A DNA stretch of 10,477 nucleotides from NCBI GenBank assembly GCA_964525945.1, contig CAZGKX010000071.1:1-10477 (forward strand), in the 5' to 3' direction. Shown piece after piece: positions 1-6,895 of the stretch (position 1 is its first letter; each line of letters opens with the position of its first letter). Made by a program: the position numbers and the translations under genes. The notes under the pieces are model-generated. The model was not told where the DNA came from, did no database searches, and worked only from the letters and a program-made list of their open reading frames with translations. Source of the DNA: CAZGKX01 sp964525945. Its GTDB lineage: Bacteria; Pseudomonadota; Gammaproteobacteria; Legionellales; Legionellaceae.

Positions 1-208
1 ACTCAGCTTCCTGCACCGCGCGTTGTATTGATGTAACTGTCGCCTCAATATCAACCACAACCCCTCTTTTTAACCCTCGAGACGGGTGGCGACCGATGCC
101 AATGATCTCAATCGTACCATCCGCTGTGACTTCACCAACGAGAGCTACAACTTTAGACGTACCGATGTCTAAACCGGTAATAATATTTCTTTCTGATTTT
201 TTTGCCAT
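1..208 (-). CDS. ftsA: FtsA, actin-like division protein (N-terminal 69 codons; 3' end outside window)
   Basis: FtsA is an actin-fold ATPase that anchors FtsZ filaments to the inner face of the cytoplasmic membrane and recruits later divisome proteins. Only the N-terminus is present; the gene runs off the left edge. The ATG at 208 opens a frame reading MAKKSERNIITGLDIGTSKV. GLDIGTSKV is the phosphate-1 loop of the actin/Hsp70 superfamily. It is followed around residues 45-57 by GLKRGVVVDIEAT, a stretch strongly conserved in FtsA at the start of subdomain 1C. A modest Shine-Dalgarno (GGGA, 214-217) precedes the ATG by about five bases. The start lies 24 bases after the ftsQ stop, the usual ftsQ-ftsA order, so co-transcription with ftsQ is expected. 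ftsZ would be expected next, beyond the window (inference). Confidence 0.96.
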   Translation of the reverse strand, partial: MAKKSERNIITGLDIGTSKVVALVGEVTADGTIEIIGIGRHPSRGLKRGVVVDIEATVTSIQRAVQEAE

Positions 209-232
209 GATTTTCCCGTTTGTTGTAGGGGT

Positions 233-946
233 CTATCTACTAGCAGGCTCTTTCCATTGCACTGCCATTCCACGTGCATAGCGTAAATCAACACTAGACA
301 ACTGTTCCGGTTTGTCTGCAAAAACGGCCGGATACGACCTACAAAATCGTTGCAGACGTTTTTCTAAATCTCGCTTTCCTAACCGCAGTTGTATGCCATT
401 GGTCAAAAAAAGATCCCATGCTTGATTATCACGCAATTGTAAGGACGCTGCGTGTAAACCATAGATAGACAATAGCTTACTCAATTTTTCATAAATTTGT
501 AAGACGTCCATTTGTTGTTCGATAGGCCCATTTAAACGAGGTAAATAAGCATCTATTTGTTCTGCAGTCGCTTTAAAGAGCTCACCATCTTCGGTCATTA
601 GCTCATCATTCCATACAGCGACAGGTTTCTTTTCTTCAAGGGTAATTTTCAATGTGTCCGGCCAAATGCGCTCTATTGCAACTTTATCAGCCCAATCCAA
701 CGCTTTTAAATCAGCTTCCAATTGACGCATTGGCAATGAAACGATGCTGTCATTCAGGTAGTTGGACAAGATCGTCTCCAACTGCTTGCGATGAATATGT
801 TGATAGCTCGCTGCAATTTTAACTGTATTCACAGGAAATAATCGAGCATCGGCTAAACACATATAAACCAAACGCGCTGTTAACATGAATGCACAGATGA
901 CCAACAACGTTAAGAAGCTTGTATAACGTAATCGCTCCGCGACCAT
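233..946 (-). CDS. ftsQ: FtsQ, divisome POTRA-domain membrane protein
   Basis: FtsQ is a bitopic inner-membrane protein that links early divisome components to the periplasmic septal synthesis complex through FtsB and FtsL. The 237-residue product has a short basic cytoplasmic N-terminus and one hydrophobic segment at about residues 10-31. A POTRA-like region follows at about 37-108, beginning FPVNTVKI and containing WADKVAIERIWPDTLKI. The C-terminal beta domain ends in SSVDLRYARGMAVQWK, a typical FtsQ ending. Length is slightly below the E. coli protein (276 aa), with a short cytoplasmic tail. The ATG at 946 follows AAGGA by about eight bases. The gene lies between ddl (30 bases upstream) and ftsA (24 bases downstream), the conserved dcw order. 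Overall identity is low, as usual for FtsQ, so the call rests on architecture, ending and neighbours together. Confidence 0.95.
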   Translation of the reverse strand: MVAERLRYTSFLTLLVICAFMLTARLVYMCLADARLFPVNTVKIAASYQHIHRKQLETILSNYLNDSIVSLPMRQLEADLKALDWADKVAIERIWPDTLKITLEEKKPVAVWNDELMTEDGELFKATAEQIDAYLPRLNGPIEQQMDVLQIYEKLSKLLSIYGLHAASLQLRDNQAWDLFLTNGIQLRLGKRDLEKRLQRFCRSYPAVFADKPEQLSSVDLRYARGMAVQWKEPASR

Positions 947-976
947 ACACTATCCTTGTTTTACATCTGGCAACGA

Positions 977-2071
977 TTAACTATAATGCGTGACTAATTG
1001 CTTGCGGCATCGTTGATGCATCATTGCTAAATCGATTAATTGATCCAATAACTTATTATAAGGCAAACCACTTGCTTCCCATAGTTTTGGATACATACTT
1101 ATGGGCGTAAATCCTGGAAGTGTATTAATTTCATTAAAATAAAGGGTATTGGTTTCATCATTCACAAAAAAATCTATGCGCGCCAAGCCTTTGCATTTCA
1201 ACGAGGTGAAGATACTCGCCGCTGCTTGTTGCAATTGGCTGATCAGGGCGTTATTTAATTGAGCGGGCACGTGCAACTCGGTTTGGTTGCTTTCAAGGTA
1301 TTTGGCTGTGTACGAATAAAAACCATCCGCATGGTTCACTTTAATTTCACCCGGCAGACTGACCCGAGGAGCTCGCACCGGGTTCATGTTTTCAAGCACC
1401 GCTAATTCAATTTCCCGGCCACGAATAAATTCTTCAACAATCACGGTATCGTCATAGCGTCGTGCATCCAACACCGCATCCATCAGCTCGGTCATGGTGT
1501 TTGCTTTATGGATGCCCACACTTGAGCCCATAGAGCAAGGCTTGACAAACAAAGGCCAGCCCAATTCAGTCGCCGTTTGTTGGCAAAATTGCTCAATTTC
1601 AGAGGGGGCAGCATGCCAGGACAATAATCGGTAACGGGCAGATTGTACGCCATCCACACAAGCAATACGCCGCGCCATATCTTTGTCCATGCCCATGGCA
1701 GACGTCAACACATCACAACCGACATAAGCTACATCCGCTAATTCCAACATGCCTTGTAAACAACCATCTTCGTACAAAGGACCATGCACCATTGGGAAAA
1801 CCACATCGGCATCAACCGCCAAATGGCCATGCTTTAAAAAACTATCCAGCGGGCGAGAATTGTTGGTCACAACAGGCAACGCTTGTGGATGATTGATTAA
1901 TTCCTGGTAATCATTTAAATAAAAGCGCCCTTCTTGGTCCATACCGATGGGGATAACGTTGTAACGTGTAGTGTCTAAATTTGCCAATACAGACGCGGCG
2001 GAAATAAGTGATATTTCATGCTCACCTGATCGACCACCATAGAGCAGTACCAAATTTAAAAGATTAGACAT
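977..2071 (-). CDS. ddl: D-alanine--D-alanine ligase (long, DdlA-like form)
   Basis: This cytoplasmic ATP-grasp ligase joins two D-alanines; MurF then uses the dipeptide. The 364-residue product shows LLYGGRSGEHEISL (residues 9-22, with the first-subsite Glu17), VHGPLYEDG (95-103), FVKPCSMGSSVG (175-186), omega-loop FYSYTAKY (251-258), RIDFF (298-302) and FNEINTLPGFTPIS (312-325). The Tyr in the omega loop favours D-Ala rather than D-Lac specificity (family knowledge). In the HGxxGEDG motif the usual Gly is Tyr100. Length resembles DdlA (364 aa) rather than the shorter DdlB (306 aa) found in the E. coli dcw cluster. I chose the ATG at 2071. A GGAG at 2078-2081 sits six bases before it, and the protein then starts just ahead of the first beta strand. 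In-frame ATGs at 2077 and 2098 are poorly spaced or lie deep inside murB. The chosen start overlaps the end of murB by eight bases, implying coupled translation. Confidence 0.96.
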   Translation of the reverse strand: MSNLLNLVLLYGGRSGEHEISLISAASVLANLDTTRYNVIPIGMDQEGRFYLNDYQELINHPQALPVVTNNSRPLDSFLKHGHLAVDADVVFPMVHGPLYEDGCLQGMLELADVAYVGCDVLTSAMGMDKDMARRIACVDGVQSARYRLLSWHAAPSEIEQFCQQTATELGWPLFVKPCSMGSSVGIHKANTMTELMDAVLDARRYDDTVIVEEFIRGREIELAVLENMNPVRAPRVSLPGEIKVNHADGFYSYTAKYLESNQTELHVPAQLNNALISQLQQAAASIFTSLKCKGLARIDFFVNDETNTLYFNEINTLPGFTPISMYPKLWEASGLPYNKLLDQLIDLAMMHQRCRKQLVTHYS

Positions 2072-2969
2072 GTTCATCTCCAATGATATGCACTTCACGT
2101 ATTAATTGCGTCGCTGTTTGTTGATGAACAGTCTTTTGTACATGATTGATCAAGGATTCAATTTCTTGTGCTGATGCCGTTCCTTCATGATTGATAATGA
2201 AATTAGCATGTTTTTCAGAAACCATCGCGCCCCCATTGCGTTCGCCTTTGAGGCCGCACGATTCAATGAGTTTTGCTGCAAAATTATTAGGGGGGTTTCG
2301 AAAAACAGAACCACAATTATACTCGTTGGTGGGTTGAGTCGCGGTTCGATGCGCCAATAAATCTTTAATCAATTGCAACGATTGTTCTTTGTTGCCGGGT
2401 TGAAGTTGGCATGTGGCGGCAATAAACCATTCCTTGTTTAACCCTTCGACGTGACGGTAGGACACAACAAACTCATCAGCTGAGCGACGTCTAATTTCAC
2501 CAAAACGATCCATGGTTTCCACATCCAAAACGTGCTGCCAAGTTTCACCACCAGAACATCCCGCGTTCATACGCAATGCCCCCCCCATTGTCCCGGGAAT
2601 GCCGGCCCAGAATTCACCACCCGCCAAGGCATTGCGTGCGCAAAACCGCGCCATTTTAGCACATGAAACGCCCGCCTCAACGCGAATAAGATCACCGCCC
2701 ATGACATTGATTTCATTGAGACAACCTTGCGTCAAAATAACAGTGCCAGAAAACCCGCTGTCTTTAATCAATGAGTTGCTGCCTAATCCCAACCACAACA
2801 ATGGCTCAGACGCAGGCACACGTTTCAGAAACAAAGCAAGATCAGCAATTCCAGCAGGTTTGTACATCGCTTTTGCTACACCACCGACACGCCAGGTGGT
2901 GTAATCAGCTAATTGCTCATTGAACAACAACTCACCTTGCAACCCCTCTGCTATATCAGGCGTAATCAT
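2064..2969 (-). CDS. murB: UDP-N-acetylenolpyruvoylglucosamine reductase, type II-like
   Basis: MurB is a cytoplasmic FAD enzyme that uses NADPH to reduce the enolpyruvyl ether made by MurA to UDP-MurNAc. The 301-residue product carries the FAD-binding TTWRVGG (24-30), GLGSNSLI (61-68) and GIPGTMGGA (123-131). It has the substrate Arg in YRH (Arg172), the proton donor Ser221 in NCGSVFRNP, then AKLIESCGLKG, SEKHANFIIN and the late Glu292 in REVHIIG. Length and the compact central region fit type II MurB (about 300 aa, as in Gram-positives) rather than E. coli type I (342 aa with an extra loop); this is inferred from length and motif spacing. The ATG at 2969 overlaps the murC stop in an ATGA, and the 3' end overlaps ddl by eight bases. 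murB is therefore locked translationally between its neighbours. In E. coli it lies outside the dcw cluster. Confidence 0.97.
   Translation of the reverse strand: MITPDIAEGLQGELLFNEQLADYTTWRVGGVAKAMYKPAGIADLALFLKRVPASEPLLWLGLGSNSLIKDSGFSGTVILTQGCLNEINVMGGDLIRVEAGVSCAKMARFCARNALAGGEFWAGIPGTMGGALRMNAGCSGGETWQHVLDVETMDRFGEIRRRSADEFVVSYRHVEGLNKEWFIAATCQLQPGNKEQSLQLIKDLLAHRTATQPTNEYNCGSVFRNPPNNFAAKLIESCGLKGERNGGAMVSEKHANFIINHEGTASAQEIESLINHVQKTVHQQTATQLIREVHIIGDEHV
2078..2081 (-). promoter_or_regulatory. Shine-Dalgarno deciding the ddl start
   Basis: On the minus strand the junction reads TTGGAGATGAACATGTCTAA. GGAG lies directly against the ATG at 2077 (no spacer) but six bases before the ATG at 2071. 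Spacing therefore favours 2071 as the ddl start. The site lies inside the last codons of murB. Confidence 0.7.
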
Positions 2970-4390
2970 GCTATTTCTCGGGTTTTTTGTAATAAATTTA
3001 GCGCAAGTTGCCCAATACTACCAGCACCTTGCATAAGAATAACATCCCCGTTCACGATCAATTTATCGAGGTGTGCTTCCATGTTGTGTTCCGTGATCAG
3101 TTGCACTTTGTTCGGCGCATGTAAATTGATCTCTTTGGCCAATGCTTCACTTGAAACCCCATGAATCACAGGTTCGCCGGCAGAATAAATATCCATGAGC
3201 AACAACTCATCCGCAAGGCTTAACACTTCCGCAAATTGACTGAACAATTCATGGGTGCGTGTATAACGGTGCGGTTGAAAAACATGGATCAATCGCTTGT
3301 TCGGCCACACGGCTCGAAAAGCATCGATGGTGGCTTTGATTTCTTGAGGATGGTGGCCATAATCATCGACGATCGTCGCAGCACCTTGTGCAAATTGCCG
3401 TTCACCCAGCATTTGGAATCGTCGACCAACACCTTGAAAATTCAGTAAGCCACGCACAATCGAAGCATCATCAACGTTTAATTCTGTTGCAATCGCTATT
3501 GCCGCCAAAGCATTTAAAACATTATGGCGACCGGGCCATTTAAATTGAATGGTCAACGGTTTGTGAGGGGCGGGGCGCTCCACCACAAATTCGCTCATTA
3601 AACCCGTTTGTGACCAATTAAGTGCGCGGTAGTTTGCATCTTGCCGAAAACCATACGTTAATGTGGGGCGTTGAATGTCGGGTAATATTCGCCGAATTTC
3701 TGGATCATCCAGACAAACCACGGCCAAACCATAAAACGGTAAATGGTGCAAAAATTCAATGAATGTACTGCGCAATTTATTAAAATCATTGCCGTAGGTG
3801 CTCATGTGATCGGCATCAATGTTTGTAACAACAGCCATCATGGGTTTTAAAAATAAAAAGGATGCATCACTTTCATCGGCTTCAGCCACAAAATACGCCG
3901 ATTTTCCAAGTTGTGCGTTACTGCCACTGCTGTTGAGTTTGCCTCCAATCACATAACTCGGATCAAGACCGCCTTCCGTTAATATGCAGGTCACTAGGCT
4001 GGTGGTGGTGGTTTTACCATGCGTTCCGGCGATCGCTATGCCATGGCGAAAACGCATCAACTCGGCGAGCATCGCGGCGCGAGGAATGACAGGAATACGC
4101 AGTTCACGTGCAGCGAGAATTTCAGGGTTATCTGCAGCAATGGCCGTGGAACGCACGACCACATCGGCCCCCCTGATGTTTTCTGTATTGTGGCCAATGT
4201 AAACATGAATGCCCAATGCCCGCATATGCGCAATGGCTTTATTCTCACCCACATCCGAACCGGTGATGCGGTATCCTTCATTCTTTAAAACTTCGGCAAT
4301 ACCGCACATGCCGGCGCCGCCAATACCTACAAAATGTATTTGTTCTACCCGGCCCATCCTAGGCGATAGAAAATTATCCAAATTGCTCAC
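2966..4390 (-). CDS. murC: UDP-N-acetylmuramate--L-alanine ligase
   Basis: MurC is a cytoplasmic ATP-dependent ligase that adds L-alanine, the first stem-peptide residue, to UDP-MurNAc. The 474-residue product has the three Mur-ligase domains. The UDP-binding N-terminus carries VGIGGAGMCGIAE (21-33). The central ATPase has the P-loop GTHGKTT (122-128), EADESDASF (170-178) and NIDADHM (190-196). The C-terminal part includes GRHNVLNA (287-294), GVGRRF (320-325), DDYGHHP (342-348) and FQPHRYTRT (371-379). DDYGHHP and HRYTRT separate MurC from MurD, E and F. The start is GTG, not ATG. An AAGGGGG tract, overlapping the ftsW stop codon, sits about seven bases upstream. The next in-frame ATG (4357) would remove eleven residues and has no comparable site. 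The gene begins ten bases after ftsW, where murG is normally found, and ends in an ATGA overlap with murB. Confidence 0.97.
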   Translation of the reverse strand: MSNLDNFLSPRMGRVEQIHFVGIGGAGMCGIAEVLKNEGYRITGSDVGENKAIAHMRALGIHVYIGHNTENIRGADVVVRSTAIAADNPEILAARELRIPVIPRAAMLAELMRFRHGIAIAGTHGKTTTTSLVTCILTEGGLDPSYVIGGKLNSSGSNAQLGKSAYFVAEADESDASFLFLKPMMAVVTNIDADHMSTYGNDFNKLRSTFIEFLHHLPFYGLAVVCLDDPEIRRILPDIQRPTLTYGFRQDANYRALNWSQTGLMSEFVVERPAPHKPLTIQFKWPGRHNVLNALAAIAIATELNVDDASIVRGLLNFQGVGRRFQMLGERQFAQGAATIVDDYGHHPQEIKATIDAFRAVWPNKRLIHVFQPHRYTRTHELFSQFAEVLSLADELLLMDIYSAGEPVIHGVSSEALAKEINLHAPNKVQLITEHNMEAHLDKLIVNGDVILMQGAGSIGQLALNLLQKTREIA

Positions 4391-4394
4391 AATA

Positions 4395-4403
4395 GCCCCC
4401 TTA
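4395..4403 (-). promoter_or_regulatory. Shine-Dalgarno for murC overlapping the ftsW stop
   Basis: The minus strand reads TTCTTAAGGGGGCTATTGTG. The ftsW TAA stop runs straight into the purine tract AAGGGGG, which lies about seven bases before the GTG start of murC. This strong site supports the non-ATG start and lets ribosomes finishing ftsW reinitiate on murC. Confidence 0.75.
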
Positions 4404-5558
4404 AGAAGCTGAGCGTCTCAATCCTAGAGACTGCCAGCGATTTTCATGATCAATGCGCAATAACAACGCAATTACAATGCAATTTATTACAAGGCTCGCG
4501 CCACCATAACTTAACAATGGCAACGTTAATCCTTTGGTGGGAAGTAATCCAGAATTCACTCCCATATTAATAGCAGCCTGCAAGCCTAGCCAAAATGTCA
4601 TTCCATACGCGGTAAATGCAGCAAAACGGCGTTCTTGGAGATAAGCATTTAACCCAATCGTCAGCCCTCGCCACACCAGTATACTATATAAAACCAAAAC
4701 AAGCAGAATTCCGATCAAACCTAACTCTTCCGCTAATACCGCAAACAAAAAATCAGTATGTGACTCGGGCAAATAAAACATTTTTTGGACACTGTCCCCC
4801 AAACCCACGCCTGACCATCCTCCTCGGCCAAAAGCGATCAAGGACTGCGTTAATTGGTAACCACTATTAAATTGATCCGCCCACGGGTTCAAAAAAGCCG
4901 TTAATCGCGCCATCCGATAAGGGGAGGAGATCGCTAAAAATGCCAAACTAACCACGACAACCAACATCAAGCCAATATAATACCGTAATTTAACCCCGGT
5001 CAAAAATAACATGGCCATAACGGTGCCAACAATAACAACGGTTGCACCAAAGTCAGGTTCTAAAAGCAATAGAAAAGCCACGATGGCAAGCACAATCATG
5101 GGTTTTATAAAGCCTAAAATGCTCTCCGTTAGTGATTTTTCTTGGCGAACCAGGTAACCTGCCACATATAAAATAACGGTTAATTTTGCTAATTCAGACA
5201 CTTGTATGCTGATGGGCCCAACACCAATCCAACGCCGGCTACCATTCACAACATGGCCAATACCTGGGATCAGCACAATCATCAGCAAAAACAAACACAG
5301 CAATAACATCGGTACACTGTATTTTTCCCAAACACTGGTGTCAATGCGCATCACCACAATGGCAACCAAAAAGCCAATGAAAAGGTAACATGCTTGGCGT
5401 ATTAAAAAATGAAACGGTTGGTGGTAAAATTTTGTAGAAACCATCACGGAGCTTGACGAAACCATCATCAAACCAATAATGAGCAATCCTATAACGGCGG
5501 AGATCAACCATTTATCGTATAAAGATAAGGGCTGGTTATTTTTAACTGCGGCTTTCAC
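4401..5558 (-). CDS. ftsW: FtsW, septal SEDS peptidoglycan glycosyltransferase
   Basis: FtsW is a polytopic SEDS-family polymerase that assembles glycan strands from lipid II at the septum with its partner transpeptidase FtsI (PBP3). The 385-residue product has about ten hydrophobic segments. Its signatures are NGSRRWI (105-111), SELAKL (121-126), EPDFG (167-171), the extracellular-loop ESHTDFLFAVLAEELG (265-280), whose Asp269 corresponds to the catalytic Asp of SEDS enzymes, and PTKGLTLPLLSYGG (340-353). Its position inside the dcw cluster favours FtsW over RodA. The start is GTG within a GTGA overlap with the murD stop. No good Shine-Dalgarno precedes it, so expression probably depends on coupling to murD. 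The first in-frame ATG (about residue 31) would remove the first membrane segment, so GTG is preferred. ftsI and murG are not beside it. Confidence 0.96.
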   Translation of the reverse strand: MKAAVKNNQPLSLYDKWLISAVIGLLIIGLMMVSSSSVMVSTKFYHQPFHFLIRQACYLFIGFLVAIVVMRIDTSVWEKYSVPMLLLCLFLLMIVLIPGIGHVVNGSRRWIGVGPISIQVSELAKLTVILYVAGYLVRQEKSLTESILGFIKPMIVLAIVAFLLLLEPDFGATVVIVGTVMAMLFLTGVKLRYYIGLMLVVVVSLAFLAISSPYRMARLTAFLNPWADQFNSGYQLTQSLIAFGRGGWSGVGLGDSVQKMFYLPESHTDFLFAVLAEELGLIGILLVLVLYSILVWRGLTIGLNAYLQERRFAAFTAYGMTFWLGLQAAINMGVNSGLLPTKGLTLPLLSYGGASLVINCIVIALLLRIDHENRWQSLGLRRSAS

Positions 5559-6889
5559 AAAGCATCTACCGCAGCAGTAAACACATCACCACGATGGTTA
5601 AAATCTTTGAACATATCCAAACTGGCGCATGCAGGTGATAACAGCACAACATCACCCGGCAATGCCTTGGATTTTGCCACCATCACAGCTTCGTCCAATG
5701 AAGGGGCTCGGGATATTGAGACCACGTCTGTCAAAGCAGCCTCCATTTTGTCAGCATCCTCTCCAATCAAGACCACTGCTCGCACATAATCCGCCATAGG
5801 CGTGCGCAATTCATTAAAGTCAGCGCCTTTGCCTTGGCCTCCGGCGATTAAGATGATTTTACCTTGCATGCTTCCTCCTATTCCTGAAATGGCAGACATG
5901 GTCGCCCCAATGTTGGTGCCTTTGGAATCATTGATCCAATCCACACCATTGAGGTGTCTTACCCATTGACTGCGATGAGGCAAACCGGCAAAACGCTGCA
6001 AAACATCGATCATAAAACGTTGTTCTATGCCGACTGCAGCGGCTAAAGCACAAGCGGCCAAAGCATTCATCCAATTATGCCGCCCTTTGATCCGTAATTC
6101 ATCGACGGCCAACAAAGGGGTTGAGCCGTGGGCTAAATAGCAGCGCCCATTGCTTGTTTGTAATCCCCATTGCGTAGCGCTCGGTGCATCCAAACCAAAA
6201 GCATTGATCTGGCCATTACCAGGCTGTTTGGGCAAGGTCACTTGATCATCCCGATTATACAATAAAAACGCAGCGTGGTGATATACACGATGTTTTGCAT
6301 CAATGTAGGCCTGTATAGAATGATGTCTATCCAAGTGATCAGGAGAAATATTGAGCAACGTTGCGGCCGCGGGCGCAAGCGAATGGGTTAAATCCAATTG
6401 AAAACTAGACAGCTCTAAAACCCATAGATCATAGGCTGTGCCGTTGTCCAGCAGATCCAGGACAGGAGCACCAATGTTTCCCGCTACCGCCACCGAACGA
6501 CCTGCCGCTTTTGCCATTTCCCCCACCAACGTCGTGACAGTGGATTTGCCATTGGTGCCAGTGATAGCGACAACTGGCGCTTGCAATTCTTGAGCAAGGC
6601 ATTCAATATCACCATACAAAGGGATGGATTGTTGCGTTATTTTTTGCAGGCAAGGATGATCCAAAGCCACCCCAGGGCTGGCAATCACCGCAATCAATTG
6701 TTCGTACAAATGCTCAGGCAATGTGCTTAAAAATACATCCACCGTCGGAAAATCCCGCTGAAACTCAGCAAGGCCACTCGGTTCTTTACGGGTATCAAAC
6801 ATGGCAAAAGGCTTGTTTCTGCGCTGCAAATACCGCGCAATGGAATGCCCTGTTTTACCTAAGCCAACAACAAGATAAAGGGAGCGCAT
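5555..6889 (-). CDS. murD: UDP-N-acetylmuramoyl-L-alanine--D-glutamate ligase
   Basis: MurD is a cytoplasmic ATP-dependent ligase that adds D-glutamate to UDP-MurNAc-L-Ala. The 444-residue product starts with the nucleotide-binding VVGLGKTGHSIARYL (7-21). It continues with P-loop GTNGKST (111-117), GNIG (137-140), LELSSFQLD (158-166) and ISPDHLDRH (181-189). Lys199 is in the position usually carbamylated. GRHNWMNA (269-276), WINDSKGTN (318-326), GGQGKGADF (350-358) and a C-terminal SPACASLDMF with HRGDVF complete the pattern. SSFQLD and DSKGTN are specific to MurD. Length is close to E. coli MurD (438 aa). The ATG at 6889 follows a GAGGTAA Shine-Dalgarno formed partly from the mraY stop codon. 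The gap to mraY is six bases, and the 3' end overlaps ftsW by four. Confidence 0.97.
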   Translation of the reverse strand: MRSLYLVVGLGKTGHSIARYLQRRNKPFAMFDTRKEPSGLAEFQRDFPTVDVFLSTLPEHLYEQLIAVIASPGVALDHPCLQKITQQSIPLYGDIECLAQELQAPVVAITGTNGKSTVTTLVGEMAKAAGRSVAVAGNIGAPVLDLLDNGTAYDLWVLELSSFQLDLTHSLAPAAATLLNISPDHLDRHHSIQAYIDAKHRVYHHAAFLLYNRDDQVTLPKQPGNGQINAFGLDAPSATQWGLQTSNGRCYLAHGSTPLLAVDELRIKGRHNWMNALAACALAAAVGIEQRFMIDVLQRFAGLPHRSQWVRHLNGVDWINDSKGTNIGATMSAISGIGGSMQGKIILIAGGQGKGADFNELRTPMADYVRAVVLIGEDADKMEAALTDVVSISRAPSLDEAVMVAKSKALPGDVVLLSPACASLDMFKDFNHRGDVFTAAVDAL

Positions 6890-6895
6890 GGTCGA

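Noticed and set aside
980..985. TATAGT -10-like box on the minus strand at the ddl end, which might drive ftsQ-ftsA
   Set aside because: No acceptable -35 box lies 16-18 bases upstream. Internal ftsQ promoters are known in E. coli, but this one is not supported by the sequence.
2072..2098. Upstream in-frame ATG codons (2077, 2098) for ddl
   Set aside because: They would lengthen the overlap with murB and have no correctly spaced ribosome site. The ATG at 2071 has GGAG six bases before it.
2512..2904. 130-codon open frame on the plus strand opposite murB
   Set aside because: It lies wholly antisense to a clear murB, its translation shows no recognisable motif, and no ribosome site or promoter supports it.
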